Shown here one piece after another: positions 27,291 to 35,747 of a DNA stretch of 62,311 bases (position 1 is its first letter; each line of letters begins with the position of its first letter). The position numbers and the translations under genes were made by a program. The notes under the pieces were generated by a model. It saw only the letters and a list, made by a program, of their open reading frames with translations. It was not told the origin of the DNA and made no database searches. The DNA comes from Azospirillum sp. TSH64 (lineage in GTDB: Bacteria; Pseudomonadota; Alphaproteobacteria; Azospirillales; Azospirillaceae): contig NZ_LGQW01000015.1 in assembly GCF_003116035.1 (NCBI RefSeq), forward strand, positions 3,362,325 to 3,424,635. The letters run 5' to 3'.

Positions 27291-28094
27291 TCAGTGCCGG
27301 CGCGGTGCCGGGTGCAGCAGGGCCAGTTCCGGGGTCACCGACTGCCGCATCGCCGCGTCCCACTCGCTCATGGTGACGAAGCGCAGGCCCCGCCTCTCCC
27401 CTTCCTCCAGGATCGCCGGCAGCGCCGCGACGGTGGCCGCCTTGGTGCTGTGCATCAGCACGACGGCGCCGGGCTCCAGCCGCTCGACGATGCGCTGGCG
27501 GATGATGTCGGAGCCGGTGTCCTTCCAGTCCTGGCTGTCGGCGGTCCACAGCACCGTCGCCATGCCGTGCCGGCGCGCCAGCGCGGCCAGCGCATCGTCC
27601 ACGTCGCCATAGGGCGGCCGGAACCACGTCGCCGCCACCCCGACCGATGCCAGCGCCTTTTCCGCCTGCGCCAGGTTCCACTCGCGCTCGGCCGGCTTCA
27701 GGTCGGTGGTCATCGGGTGGGTCTGGGTGTGGCTGCCGACCTCGTTGCCGGAGGTGGCGACCATCCTGGCGATGTCGCGATGCTCCGGGATCTTGGCGCC
27801 GATGTAGAAGAAGGTGGCCTTCGCCCCATGCGCCCGCAGGATGTCGAGGATTTGCGGGTCGTGCCCGTCCGGCCCGTCGTCGATGGTCAGCGCCACCACC
27901 CTGGCAGACGGCAGTGTCGGATCGACCTGGGCGAGGTCGAGGTCCGATCCGGGGATCAGATGCCGGGTCACGAAGGGGGCCGCCCCATGGGTGGCGGCAT
28001 AGCTGCGCTGGCCGGACATGGCCGAGGCAGGCAGGCACAGCAGGGCTGCCGCCAGCCCGAGCGGCAGGACGGCGCGGCGGAACAGGGTCATCAT
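27291..28094 (-). CDS. secreted polysaccharide deacetylase (CE4)
   Basis: The 267-residue protein has a signal peptide ([25 protein letters not shown]) and a NodB-homology domain: catalytic TIDDGPDGHD, metal ligands in SHTQTHP (H-x3-H), the FRPPYGDVDD motif and VVLMHS near the end. It should remove acetyl groups from an N- or O-acetylated glycan such as peptidoglycan or an exopolysaccharide in the periplasm or outside. Two adjacent ATGs exist; the ribosome-binding site is weak. The frame is open further upstream, but there the sequence lacks a signal peptide. Confidence 0.87.
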   Translation of the reverse strand: MMTLFRRAVLPLGLAAALLCLPASAMSGQRSYAATHGAAPFVTRHLIPGSDLDLAQVDPTLPSARVVALTIDDGPDGHDPQILDILRAHGAKATFFYIGAKIPEHRDIARMVATSGNEVGSHTQTHPMTTDLKPAEREWNLAQAEKALASVGVAATWFRPPYGDVDDALAALARRHGMATVLWTADSQDWKDTGSDIIRQRIVERLEPGAVVLMHSTKAATVAALPAILEEGERRGLRFVTMSEWDAAMRQSVTPELALLHPAPRRH

Positions 28095-28122
28095 CGCGAG
28101 GGGCACTTGGGAAAAGGTCGGG

Positions 28123-28155
28123 GCCGGCCCCTTCCCTAGAAAGGGGTAGGGCCGG
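28123..28155. terminator. hairpin between the TonB receptor and deacetylase genes
   Basis: GCCGGCCC on the left pairs with GGGCCGGC on the right, with a second CCC/GGG inner stem. It is 130 bp downstream of the leftward TonB receptor stop codon and 29 bp upstream of the deacetylase start. Read leftward it is followed at a short distance by CTTTTC, so it probably terminates the receptor transcript. Confidence 0.5.
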
Positions 28156-28285
28156 CGGAAGACCTGAGCTTTGCGCCCGCCCGCCGCGATGGACAAGCGA
28201 TTTATTGCGGACCTGGGGAGACAGGGGCGGACACAGGGGGCGGGCACAGGGGGCGGATGTCCAACCGCCCCCCGCACAGCCGCCG

Positions 28286-30511
28286 TTACAGCTTGGCCCG
28301 CAGGGTCAGCAGGACGGTGCGCGGCTCGCCATAGATGTTGCCCGACTGCACGTTGTTGATGCGCTGGTAATAGGTGCGGTCGAACAGGTTCTTGACGTTC
28401 ACCGCCGCCGTCACCTTCTCGGTCACGTCATAGGCGACGCGGGCGTCCACCGTCGCATAGCCGCCCTGGGTCAGGCGGGCATAGTTCAGCGACGGGAACT
28501 CGTTGTACGTCGAGGTCTGGGCGTTGATGCCGCCGCCGACGCTCAGCCGGTCGTCGATGCTCTCGGGCAGGCGGTAGTTGGTCCACAGCTTGACCTGGTG
28601 CATCGGTGCGATGGCGGTGAAGGCGCTGCCGGAGTTGGCGCTGCTGTCCAGGCTCTTGGCGCGGGTGAAGGTGTAGCCGGCATAGGCGTCCCAGCCCGGC
28701 AGGATCTCGCCCGAGACGTCCAGCTCGAAGCCGCGGCTCTGCGCCTTGCCGCTGGAGATGTAGATCGACTGGTTGGGATAGCGCGGGTCGGACTGCGGCC
28801 GGTTCTCCTCCTCAATGTGGAAGACCGAGGCGGTGGCGTGCAGGCGGCCGCCGAAGTAGTCGGCCTTGACGCCGGCCTCGTACTGCCGGCCCTTCAGCGG
28901 CTCCAGCACCTTGCCGGACGCATCGACGAAGGACTGCGGCTGGTACATCTGCGTGACGCTGGTGTAGAGCGCGTAGGTGGAATTGACGTCGTAGACGAGG
29001 CCGGCATAGGGCGTGACCTTGCCGCGGACGGACGCGCTGCTCTCGGCGGTGCCGGCCAGCCGGTCGGCATCGACCTTGGTCTGCCACCAGTTCATCCGCC
29101 CGCCGACGATCAGCTTCAGCGGATCGGCCAGCTTCAGGCGCAGGACGCCATAGGTGCCCCAGCTGTCGGTGGTGGTCTTGGTGTCCCGCTGCCAGTTGCG
29201 CCAGGCCGGTTCGGGGGCCGAGGCGTTGGGGGCGAAGATGTTCTGCGTCACCGACCAGCTGCCGACCGGGTTGGCCGCGCGGTGGCGGAAGGTCCAGCGC
29301 TCGTAATTGGCGCCGACCACCGCCTCGTGGGTCTGGCCGAACAGCCCGAAATTGCCGCTGGCCGACAGGTCGGCGCCGACCTGGTCCTGGTCGTAACGGA
29401 CCTTCTGGGCGTAGAGCGTCGTCCGGTTCACCCCCGGCGTGACCGGGGAGTAGGCGTAGGCCATCTTCCGGTCCATCTCGTTGTCGATGTAATGGGTGGC
29501 GAGCTTCACCGCCCAGCCATTGTCGAACTTGTGCTCCAGATCAGCGAAACCGCCCTTGGTGGTGAAGATGTCGCGGTTCCATTCCTCGCCCAGCGAGGTC
29601 GAGCGGTCGACGTCGAGCAGCCGGAACTGCGGCTGTCCGTTCACCACCGTGGCATAGCCCGGCAGGTTCCAGGCGCCCTTGTAGCTCATGCGCTGGTACC
29701 AGGCGCCGGCCGTGAGCGTGGTGTCGGGCGTCAGGTCGGCGGCGATGCTGCCATAGGCGACCGCCCGGTCCTGCGCCGTCCAGTCCTGGAAGCCGTTGCG
29801 GTCCTGATAGGCGCCGACGAAGCGTCCGCGCAGGCTGCCGGACTGGTTCAGCGGCCCGGTGATGTCGCCCTCGCCGCGATAGTTGGCGTAGGAGCCGGCG
29901 GTCAGTTCGCCATAGCCCTCCAGCGTCTTCTTCGGCGTCTTGCGGACCAGGTTGATGGCGCCGCCGGGGCCGCCCATGCCGTTCAGCAGCCCGGCCGGTC
30001 CCTTCAGCACCTCCACCCGCTCATACATCGCCAGATCGGGCGAGGCGAAGATGCGGCTGTCCAGCGTGGTCGGCACGCCGTCGAACTGCAGGTTCGTCAT
30101 CTCGAAGCCGCGCGAATAGAACTGCAGGCGGTTGCCGTCGATCGGCTCCACCGTGACGCCCGGCGTCTGCTTCATCGCGTCTTCGAGCGTGATGAGCTTC
30201 TGTTCCTCGATGCGCTCGCGCGGCACCGTGATCACGGTCTGCGGCACCTCGCGCGGGGCGAGCGGCAGCTTGGAGCCGATTGTGGTCGGCGGGTTGGCGT
30301 CGCGCTGGCGGTCGGCGCCGACGTCGATGGTCGGCAGGGTCATCGCCCCGGACGACATCGCCCGCGACGGGGCCGTGTCGCCCGTGTTCGTCGTCGCTTG
30401 CGCCAAGGCCAGGGCCGGCAGCAGCAGGGCTGCCGCCGCAACCGACGCCAGCAGGCGGACGCGCCCCCTGTTCCGTCTCCCAAGGCGTCCGGGCTGCCTG
30501 TTAATCGTCAT
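28286..30511 (-). CDS. TonB-dependent siderophore receptor
   Basis: The 741-residue protein has a signal peptide (cleavage near ALALAQ), a TonB-dependent plug (VPQTVITVPRERIEEQKLITLEDAMKQTPGVTVEPIDG; RVEVLKGPAGLLNGMGGPGGAINLVRKTP) and a 22-strand barrel ending VKNLFDRTYYQRINNVQSGNIYGEPRTVLLTLRAKL. The RGFEMTNLQFDGVPTT and GRQYEAGVKADYF segments fit the TonB-siderophore (ferrichrome/pyoverdine type) subfamily. It imports a ferric siderophore across the outer membrane. A truncated mbtH gene and an iron-box-like sequence lie directly upstream on the same strand. Confidence 0.92.
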   Translation of the reverse strand: MTINRQPGRLGRRNRGRVRLLASVAAAALLLPALALAQATTNTGDTAPSRAMSSGAMTLPTIDVGADRQRDANPPTTIGSKLPLAPREVPQTVITVPRERIEEQKLITLEDAMKQTPGVTVEPIDGNRLQFYSRGFEMTNLQFDGVPTTLDSRIFASPDLAMYERVEVLKGPAGLLNGMGGPGGAINLVRKTPKKTLEGYGELTAGSYANYRGEGDITGPLNQSGSLRGRFVGAYQDRNGFQDWTAQDRAVAYGSIAADLTPDTTLTAGAWYQRMSYKGAWNLPGYATVVNGQPQFRLLDVDRSTSLGEEWNRDIFTTKGGFADLEHKFDNGWAVKLATHYIDNEMDRKMAYAYSPVTPGVNRTTLYAQKVRYDQDQVGADLSASGNFGLFGQTHEAVVGANYERWTFRHRAANPVGSWSVTQNIFAPNASAPEPAWRNWQRDTKTTTDSWGTYGVLRLKLADPLKLIVGGRMNWWQTKVDADRLAGTAESSASVRGKVTPYAGLVYDVNSTYALYTSVTQMYQPQSFVDASGKVLEPLKGRQYEAGVKADYFGGRLHATASVFHIEEENRPQSDPRYPNQSIYISSGKAQSRGFELDVSGEILPGWDAYAGYTFTRAKSLDSSANSGSAFTAIAPMHQVKLWTNYRLPESIDDRLSVGGGINAQTSTYNEFPSLNYARLTQGGYATVDARVAYDVTEKVTAAVNVKNLFDRTYYQRINNVQSGNIYGEPRTVLLTLRAKL

Positions 30512-30582
30512 TCCGATGATCCCCCATTCGTCACTGTGCTGATGTCAATTCACGGTTTTGTTGGCCACGGCCGGCCCCCCGG

Positions 30583-30732
30583 TCAGGGCCGTGGCGATGC
30601 GCCGGCGGTTGGAAGTGCGCGCTCGATCCGCGCTCTTCCTGCCAGCACCAGCGTGAGGTCGGGCCAGATCGAATGGTGCTTCTCCGTCGTCATCACGACG
30701 TCGAAGCCCGTGTCGGGGCTATCCCAACTCAT
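30583..30732 (-). pseudogene. truncated MbtH-like gene
   Basis: The 49-codon frame encodes MSWDSPDTGFDVVMTTEKHH followed by SIWPDLTLVLAG, which reads like the first 32 residues of MbtH proteins (F-x-V-V, then SIWP and the P-A-G-W turn). It then goes out of register (RARIERALPTAGASPRP, stop); the conserved tryptophan after AG and the C-terminal helix are gone. Another frame just beyond contains RRRIATALTGG, possibly more of the original. MbtH proteins assist NRPS adenylation domains in siderophore synthesis. The ribosome-binding site AGAAGGAGG is excellent, so a short peptide may still be made. Confidence 0.6.
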
Positions 30733-30815
30733 GCCGAACCTCCTTCTGCCGAAGATGCGGAAGGGATGGTGTTATCGGGGTAGGAGCAGCTGGAAGAATG
30801 CGTCCTGCGTTCTTG

Positions 30816-30836
30816 CATAATGATATTAATTCTTAT
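30816..30836 (-). promoter_or_regulatory. Fur-box-like site upstream of the MbtH/TonB receptor genes
   Basis: CATAATGATATTAATTCTTAT matches about 13-14 of 19 positions of the classic Fur box (GATAATGATAATCATTATC), and is flanked by TTG C and GCAA. It is the most AT-rich segment in the neighbourhood and lies 84 bp upstream of the mbtH-like start on the strand reading toward the receptor gene. Confidence 0.6.
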
Positions 30837-31007
30837 TCGCAATATGGTTTGTGGTAAGCCAGCGCTCGGCCACGCGGAACGGCGGTGCCGCCCCTACCCG
30901 CGCGATCCGTGGCACCTCTGCCAACCCCACCGCGTGCTCGCCACTGCACCGGTATCCGTCGCCATCGCTGCCCACCCAGAGGCGGGAGGCAATGGAGTGC
31001 CCCAATA

Positions 31008-31028
31008 TGCAAACGATTCTCACTCGCA
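31008..31028. promoter_or_regulatory. orphan iron-box-like palindrome
   Basis: TGCAAACGATTC then TCACTCGCA: an imperfect 21-bp palindrome with TGC/GCA ends, like the Fur sites often seen in front of TonB receptor genes in proteobacteria. No gene starts close to it in either direction, so it may be a relic. Confidence 0.45.
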
Positions 31029-31188
31029 GTAAAGATGTTTTCTGCCGCCCTCCCCTTCGACAGCGTGGTGATCTTCCGAAAATTACCCGGTGGACGAGAC
31101 TGGATGAGCTGGCCACCGGCTCAGGTCACGGCGCCGCGTGACAGGCCGGTGCTGCGCCTGGACTATGCCGGCGGGCTTTCTCCGCCGC

Positions 31189-31244
31189 GGCGATGTGGGA
31201 CGTCCCACAACAAGCGCGCAGAGCGTGGGACGTCCCACATCGCC
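31189..31244. repeat. inverted pair of REP-like palindromes
   Basis: Two copies of the 20-bp unit GTGGGACGTCCCACATCGCC face each other (31189-31208 reversed, 31225-31244 forward) around a 16-bp centre. Each unit itself contains the 14-bp palindrome. The pair can fold into a 20-bp-stem hairpin immediately after the stop codon of the leftward LysR gene at 31247, so it may end that transcript. A third copy is at 21637-21656. Confidence 0.7.
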
Positions 31245-31246
31245 CC

Positions 31247-32146
31247 CTACCGCCCGCCCCCAAGCTCCCGCACCAGATCCACCAGCGCCCGCAGCCCCGG
31301 CGGCAGATGGCGCCGGCCTGAGTAGTAAAGACACAGTCCGGGAAACGGCTGCGTCCACTCCTCCAGCACGCGCAGCAGGCGCCCGGCGGCGATGTCGTCG
31401 GCGACATGCCATTCCGCCAGATAGCCGAGCCCCAGCCCAGCACGCACCGCGTCGAGCATCAGGTCGGCATCATCCAGGATCAGCGGCCCGGTGCCGTCGA
31501 TGGCGACCGTCTCGCCATGCCGCTCGAACTCCCAGCGGTAGAGGGCGCCGCTCGGCAGGCGGCTGCGGATGCAGCGGTGGCCGGCAAGGTCGGCCGGCGC
31601 CTCCGGCAGGCTGCGGCCGGCGAAATAGCCCGGCGTGCCGACGACCGCGAAGCGGAGGTCGGGGCCGAGCGGGATGGCGATCATGTCCTGCGGCACCTGC
31701 TCCGCCAGCCGCACGCCGGCATCGAAGCCCTCCAGCACGATGTCGACCAGCTTCCCTTCGGTGACGATGTCGACCGTCATTTCGGGATAACGGCGCACAT
31801 ACTCCAGAATGACCGGCTTCATGATCATCCGCGCAGCACCGGCCGAGCTGTTGATGCGCAGCGTTCCGGCGGGGGCCAGCCGATGGTCGGACAGCCGGTC
31901 GATGGCGGCGCGGATGTCGCGCAGGGCAGGGGCGGTGTCGGCGACGAACTGCTCGCCCGCCTGGGTCAGCGCCACGCTGCGCGTCGTGCGGTGGAACAGC
32001 CGCACCCCCAGCCGCTCCTCCAGCGCCGCGATGGCATGGCTGAGCGCCGAGCGCGACATCCCCAGCTCGGCCGCCGCGGCGCGGAAGCCGCGATGCCGGG
32101 CGACGGCCTGCACCGCTTCCAGCTCCATCAGTCCGGTCACGCTCAT
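31247..32146 (-). CDS. LysR-family regulator
   Basis: The 299-residue protein has an N-terminal winged helix ([55 protein letters not shown]) and a substrate-binding domain typical of the CrgA-like group that often regulates a neighbouring oxidoreductase. It is divergent from the aldehyde dehydrogenase gene with a 106-bp gap and probably controls it. The chosen start [12 protein letters not shown] has GGGACA upstream; the 42 codons before it are open but implausible. Confidence 0.88.
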   Translation of the reverse strand: MSVTGLMELEAVQAVARHRGFRAAAAELGMSRSALSHAIAALEERLGVRLFHRTTRSVALTQAGEQFVADTAPALRDIRAAIDRLSDHRLAPAGTLRINSSAGAARMIMKPVILEYVRRYPEMTVDIVTEGKLVDIVLEGFDAGVRLAEQVPQDMIAIPLGPDLRFAVVGTPGYFAGRSLPEAPADLAGHRCIRSRLPSGALYRWEFERHGETVAIDGTGPLILDDADLMLDAVRAGLGLGYLAEWHVADDIAAGRLLRVLEEWTQPFPGLCLYYSGRRHLPPGLRALVDLVRELGGGR

Positions 32147-32252
32147 TGTCCCGATCCGTTCACCGATGCATGCGGGATTGTCCACCTTATCACCCGGCGG
32201 CCCCTGTGCCACCTGAATGGCCGACACCCACCGACCGCTCCGGGAGAGCCCG

Positions 32253-33686
32253 ATGCACGAGATCGACAGCATCTATATCGACGGCCGCTTCGTCACCCCG
32301 CATGGGACGGAGCAGTTCGACCTGCACAATCCGGCGACCGGCGCCTTCACCGGCCGCGTCCGCCTTGCCGACGAGGAGGATGCGCATGCCGCAATCGCCG
32401 CCGCCAAGCGCGCCTTCCCGGCCTTCTCCCGGACGGCCAAGGCGGAGCGGATCGCCCTGCTCCACCGGATGGGCGATGCCTTGGCCGCCCGGCGCGACGA
32501 CCTGCTCGATTCGGTGATCGAGGAGTATGGCGCCCCGGCCTCGCGTGCCGGCTTCATGGTCGATCACCCGGTGAACGCCTTTCGCGAGACCGCCGAACTG
32601 CTCGCCGATTACCCCTTCGTCCGCCGGATGGGCACGGCCGAGGTCAGCATGGAGCCGCTCGGCGTCGCCGGGCTGATCACGCCGTGGAACAGCAACGCCG
32701 GCTTCATCTGCGGCAAGCTCGCCACCGCCATCGCCGCCGGCTGCACCGCGGTGATCAAGCCCAGCGAGATGAGCGCCCGCCAGACGCGGATCGTCACCGA
32801 GGCGCTGCATGCCGCCGGCTTGCCGCCCGGCCTGTTCAACATCGTGACCGGGCGCGGCGAGCGGGTGGGGGCGGCGATCTCCAGCCATGCGGACGTCGCC
32901 AAGATCTCCTTCACCGGCTCCACCGCCACCGGCAAGGCGATCCTGCGCGCGGCGGCCGACAGTCTGAAGCGCGTCACGCTGGAGCTGGGCGGCAAGTCGC
33001 CGACGATCATCCTCGACGATGCCGACCTGTCGCGGGCGATCCCACTGGCGGTCGGCGCCGCCTTCATGAACAGCGGCCAGGCCTGCATCGCCGGCACCCG
33101 CCTGCTGGCTCCGCGCAGCCGGCTCGCCGAGATCGAGGCGCTGACCAAGGCGGCGGTCGAGGCGGTGCGTACCGGCGACCCACGCGATCCGGCGATCATT
33201 GTCGGTCCGATGGTCAGCCGGACCCAGTGGGAACGGGTGCAACGCTACATCCGCATCGGGGTGGAGGAGGGCGCCGTCCTGCTGGCCGGCGGGGAAGGGC
33301 GGCCGGAGGGCCAACCGGAATTTTCCGGCGGCTGGTTCGTGCGGCCGACCCTGTTCACCGGCGTCCGCAACGACATGACCATCGCGCGCGAGGAGATCTT
33401 CGGCCCCGTCCTCTCCATCATCGCTTACGAGGACGAGGAGGAGGCGGTCGCCATCGCCAACGACACACTCTACGGCCTTCAGGCCTATGTGCTGGCGGGC
33501 GACACCGCCCGCGCCCGCCGGGTGGCGAACCGCATCGTCGCCGGCCGGGTGCTGATCAACAGCCTGGCCCACGACCCGAAGGCGCCGTTCGGCGGCTTCA
33601 AGCAGTCCGGCATCGGCCGCGAATATGGCAGCTTCGGCCTCGACGCCTTCCTGGAGCCCAAGTCGCTGCTGGGGGAGGGCGTTTAG
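32253..33686 (+). CDS. NAD(P)-dependent aldehyde dehydrogenase
   Basis: The 477-residue aldehyde dehydrogenase shows [38 protein letters not shown], the catalytic Glu in LELGGKSP and the catalytic Cys in [11 protein letters not shown]. It is of ordinary length. The substrate is unknown; similar enzymes next to a LysR gene oxidise aromatic or short aliphatic aldehydes. GGGAGAG precedes the ATG. Its stop codon overlaps that of parB by 3 bp on the opposite strand. Confidence 0.9.
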   Translation: MHEIDSIYIDGRFVTPHGTEQFDLHNPATGAFTGRVRLADEEDAHAAIAAAKRAFPAFSRTAKAERIALLHRMGDALAARRDDLLDSVIEEYGAPASRAGFMVDHPVNAFRETAELLADYPFVRRMGTAEVSMEPLGVAGLITPWNSNAGFICGKLATAIAAGCTAVIKPSEMSARQTRIVTEALHAAGLPPGLFNIVTGRGERVGAAISSHADVAKISFTGSTATGKAILRAAADSLKRVTLELGGKSPTIILDDADLSRAIPLAVGAAFMNSGQACIAGTRLLAPRSRLAEIEALTKAAVEAVRTGDPRDPAIIVGPMVSRTQWERVQRYIRIGVEEGAVLLAGGEGRPEGQPEFSGGWFVRPTLFTGVRNDMTIAREEIFGPVLSIIAYEDEEEAVAIANDTLYGLQAYVLAGDTARARRVANRIVAGRVLINSLAHDPKAPFGGFKQSGIGREYGSFGLDAFLEPKSLLGEGV

Positions 33687-34600
33687 GCGCCCTCGTCCAG
33701 GATGGCGTCGATCTCGGCCCGCAGCCGCACCAGCCGGTCGCGGTTGTCGGGGTCGAGATGGCGGCGCTGTTCGCGCACCACCGCCACGTCGCGCAGGATG
33801 CGCTTCACGCTGGCCTGCAAGGCCCGCACCGCCTCCTTCGCATCCGGCTCCTCGGCCGGTGCGTCATCGGCAACACCGCCGGCAACACCGCCTTGGGCAT
33901 GGTCGCGCTTGGCCTGCCGCACCGCCTTGACGCTGGCGCCCTCCTTGGCCCGCTTCCACAGCCCGGCCTGCAACCCGGCGGGAGCGGCGGCGATCTCGAT
34001 CATCACGGAGCGGGAGACATGGGCGAACCCGGTCGCATACTCCTCCCGGATCTCATCCGGCAGCCCCATGATCGACAACAGCTTGGTCACGTCGGTGCGG
34101 TCGCGCCCGACGACAGCCGCCAGCTCGTCATGGGTATAGCCATGCTTGTCGATCAGCCGGGCCAGCGCCGCCGCATATTCCACCGCGTTCAGATCGACGC
34201 GCTGGACATTGTCGATCAGCCCGATCTCGTCCGGATCGCCGGAGGTCAGGATGGCGAAGACCGTCTTGCGGCCCAGCATCTCGTGGGCACGCACCCGCCG
34301 CTCGCCGCCGATCAGCAGATATTCGCCCTGGGGCAGGGGACGCACCAGGACCGGGTTCTGCAGCCCGTGCCGCTCGATGGAGGAGGCGAGGCTGCGCAGC
34401 TCCGCCTCGTCGAAATGGCGGCGCGGCTGGTCGGGGTTGCGGTGGACGCGGGCGAGGTCCAGTTCCACCACATGCGGGAAGCCGGCCGAGGTGCCGAACA
34501 GCCGGTCGCTGCCCACCGTCAGCCCGCCGGCCATGCCAGTCGCGGGCTCGGCCGCAGTGCCCAGCAGCTCGCGGGTCTTGCGTTCGAACTTACGCGACAT
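33683..34600 (-). CDS. parB: ParB/RepB/Spo0J-family partition protein
   Basis: The 305-residue protein has the ParB N-terminal nuclease-like CTPase domain ([66 protein letters not shown]; the GERRxRA box binds CTP) and a central helix-turn-helix ([27 protein letters not shown]). The C-terminus is helical, for dimerisation. Its start lies within the last 11 bp of parA, so both genes are co-translated. It should load at a parS centromere, which was not identified with certainty. It stabilises the replicon whose origin is at 38.5-40.3 kb. Confidence 0.92.
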   Translation of the reverse strand: MSRKFERKTRELLGTAAEPATGMAGGLTVGSDRLFGTSAGFPHVVELDLARVHRNPDQPRRHFDEAELRSLASSIERHGLQNPVLVRPLPQGEYLLIGGERRVRAHEMLGRKTVFAILTSGDPDEIGLIDNVQRVDLNAVEYAAALARLIDKHGYTHDELAAVVGRDRTDVTKLLSIMGLPDEIREEYATGFAHVSRSVMIEIAAAPAGLQAGLWKRAKEGASVKAVRQAKRDHAQGGVAGGVADDAPAEEPDAKEAVRALQASVKRILRDVAVVREQRRHLDPDNRDRLVRLRAEIDAILDEGA

Positions 34601-35600
34601 GGGTCGTCTCCCGGTTCTGGGCATAGGCGCGGATCTGGCGCGCCACCTCGCGGAAGGTCTCGGCCCCCGGCGCCTTGGGATCGCCGGCCAGCGTGATCAT
34701 GCCGGCCGCCGCCGCCTTGCCATAGACGGTGGCGCGCGGGATGGGATCGAAGACCGGCACCTGGCCGGCGTAGGATTCGTGCAGTTCCTGCAACGTCGCG
34801 CGGTCCTGGGTCAGCCGGTCGTTGTACATGGTCGGGATGATGCCGGCGATGCGCAGGGCCGGGTTCACCCGGCGGCGGATGCGGCCGATGGTGTCGACCA
34901 GCCGCTTGACGCCCAGCAGGGCCAGCGCCTCCGTCTGCACCGGCACCACCACCAGCTCCGCCGCCGACAGGGCGTTGGCGGTCACCAGACCCAGGTTGGG
35001 CGCGCAGTCCATCACCACGAAATCATAGGAGTGGCGCACCTCGTCCAGCTTCTCGCGCAGGATCAGCCCGCCGGTGGAATCGGCCGCCAGCTCCACGTCG
35101 GCATCGGCCAGCGACAGCCCGGCCGGCGCCAGATCCAGCCCGCTCTCCGCCGTCGGCATGATGACCGAGCTCAGCGGCTCTTCCGAGCGCAGCACATAAT
35201 AGAGTGTCTTGCGCTGCTGCTCCAAGGCGACGATGGCGGCGTTGCCGATGCCGACATGGACGGTGGCGTTGCTCTGGGAATCGCAGTCGATCAGCAGAAC
35301 CCGCGCCCCGCCCTCGGTCAGGGCATAGGCGAGGTTGACGGCGGTGGCGGTCTTGCCGACGCCGCCCTTCTGGTTGGCCACCGCCAGATACGTGGCGGAG
35401 CGCGGCCGTTCGTCCGCCTTGTGGCGGGTCAGGAAATCGACGAGCTGCTGCGGGATGCGTTCCGCCCCGCTTTCCCAGCGGCTGATCCGCGCCTTGGTAT
35501 AGCTGCGGCCGAGCTGCCCGTTCAGCCAGTCGGCGAACTGCGTCTGGTTCTCGCCGCGGCGCTCGCGCAACTGGCGCATCTCGTCGCCCCCGCCACCCAT
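34590..35600 (-). CDS. parA: ParA-type partition ATPase with N-terminal HTH
   Basis: The 336-residue ATPase has an XRE-like helix-turn-helix (MRQLRERRGENQTQFADWLNGQLGRSYTKARISRWESGAERIP) followed by a deviant Walker A motif NQKGGVGKTATAVNLA, Walker A' LLIDCDSQSN and DFVVMDCAPNLGLVT. The added DNA-binding domain marks a type Ia ParA that also represses its own promoter. Start choices are MTGVLS (35621), MGGGGDE (35600) and MRQL (35579); GGGAG nine bases before 35600 favours that one. An inverted repeat and promoter lie upstream. Confidence 0.9.
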   Translation of the reverse strand: MGGGGDEMRQLRERRGENQTQFADWLNGQLGRSYTKARISRWESGAERIPQQLVDFLTRHKADERPRSATYLAVANQKGGVGKTATAVNLAYALTEGGARVLLIDCDSQSNATVHVGIGNAAIVALEQQRKTLYYVLRSEEPLSSVIMPTAESGLDLAPAGLSLADADVELAADSTGGLILREKLDEVRHSYDFVVMDCAPNLGLVTANALSAAELVVVPVQTEALALLGVKRLVDTIGRIRRRVNPALRIAGIIPTMYNDRLTQDRATLQELHESYAGQVPVFDPIPRATVYGKAAAAGMITLAGDPKAPGAETFREVARQIRAYAQNRETTHVA

Positions 35601-35627
35601 GGACAGCACTCCCGTCATTCCGCTTTG

Positions 35628-35686
35628 GACTCCGCCCCCCATCGGCGGCCGGGCGGAGTCTGAGCAAGTTGCCGGAACTTTGTCAA
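35628..35686 (-). promoter_or_regulatory. parA promoter with overlapping inverted repeat
   Basis: On the parA strand TTGACA (plus-strand 35681-35686) is followed after 17 bases by TCAGAC (35658-35663). A perfect 10-bp inverted repeat, GACTCCGCCC (35628-35637) and GGGCGGAGTC (35651-35660), begins inside the -10 box and covers the transcription start. This is where an autorepressing ParA with an HTH would bind. Confidence 0.6.
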
Positions 35687-35747
35687 TGGAGCCCGTGCGG
35701 AGTTGCAACAACAAATGCGCCCCTGCCCCCTCGGCCGGCGGCGGACC

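Larger units (their letters stand above)
30733..31188. other. gene-poor iron-regulatory gap
   Basis: No convincing gene was found here. The stretch contains an AT-rich iron-box-like sequence at 30816-30836, a second iron-box-like palindrome at 31008-31028, and scattered short open frames without ribosome-binding sites or family resemblance. It looks like the residue of a larger siderophore locus. Confidence 0.5.

Noticed and set aside
27647..30820. 1057-codon open frame on the plus strand
   Set aside because: It is antisense to the deacetylase and TonB receptor genes, which have clear domains, and has low-complexity composition.
30820..31325. Short open frames in the gap beside the iron boxes
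   Set aside because: Several frames of 70-146 codons overlap in different phases, none has a ribosome-binding site or a recognisable domain.
31406..34696. 1096-codon open frame on the plus strand
   Set aside because: It is antisense to the LysR and parB genes and out of frame with the aldehyde dehydrogenase gene; no domain is visible.
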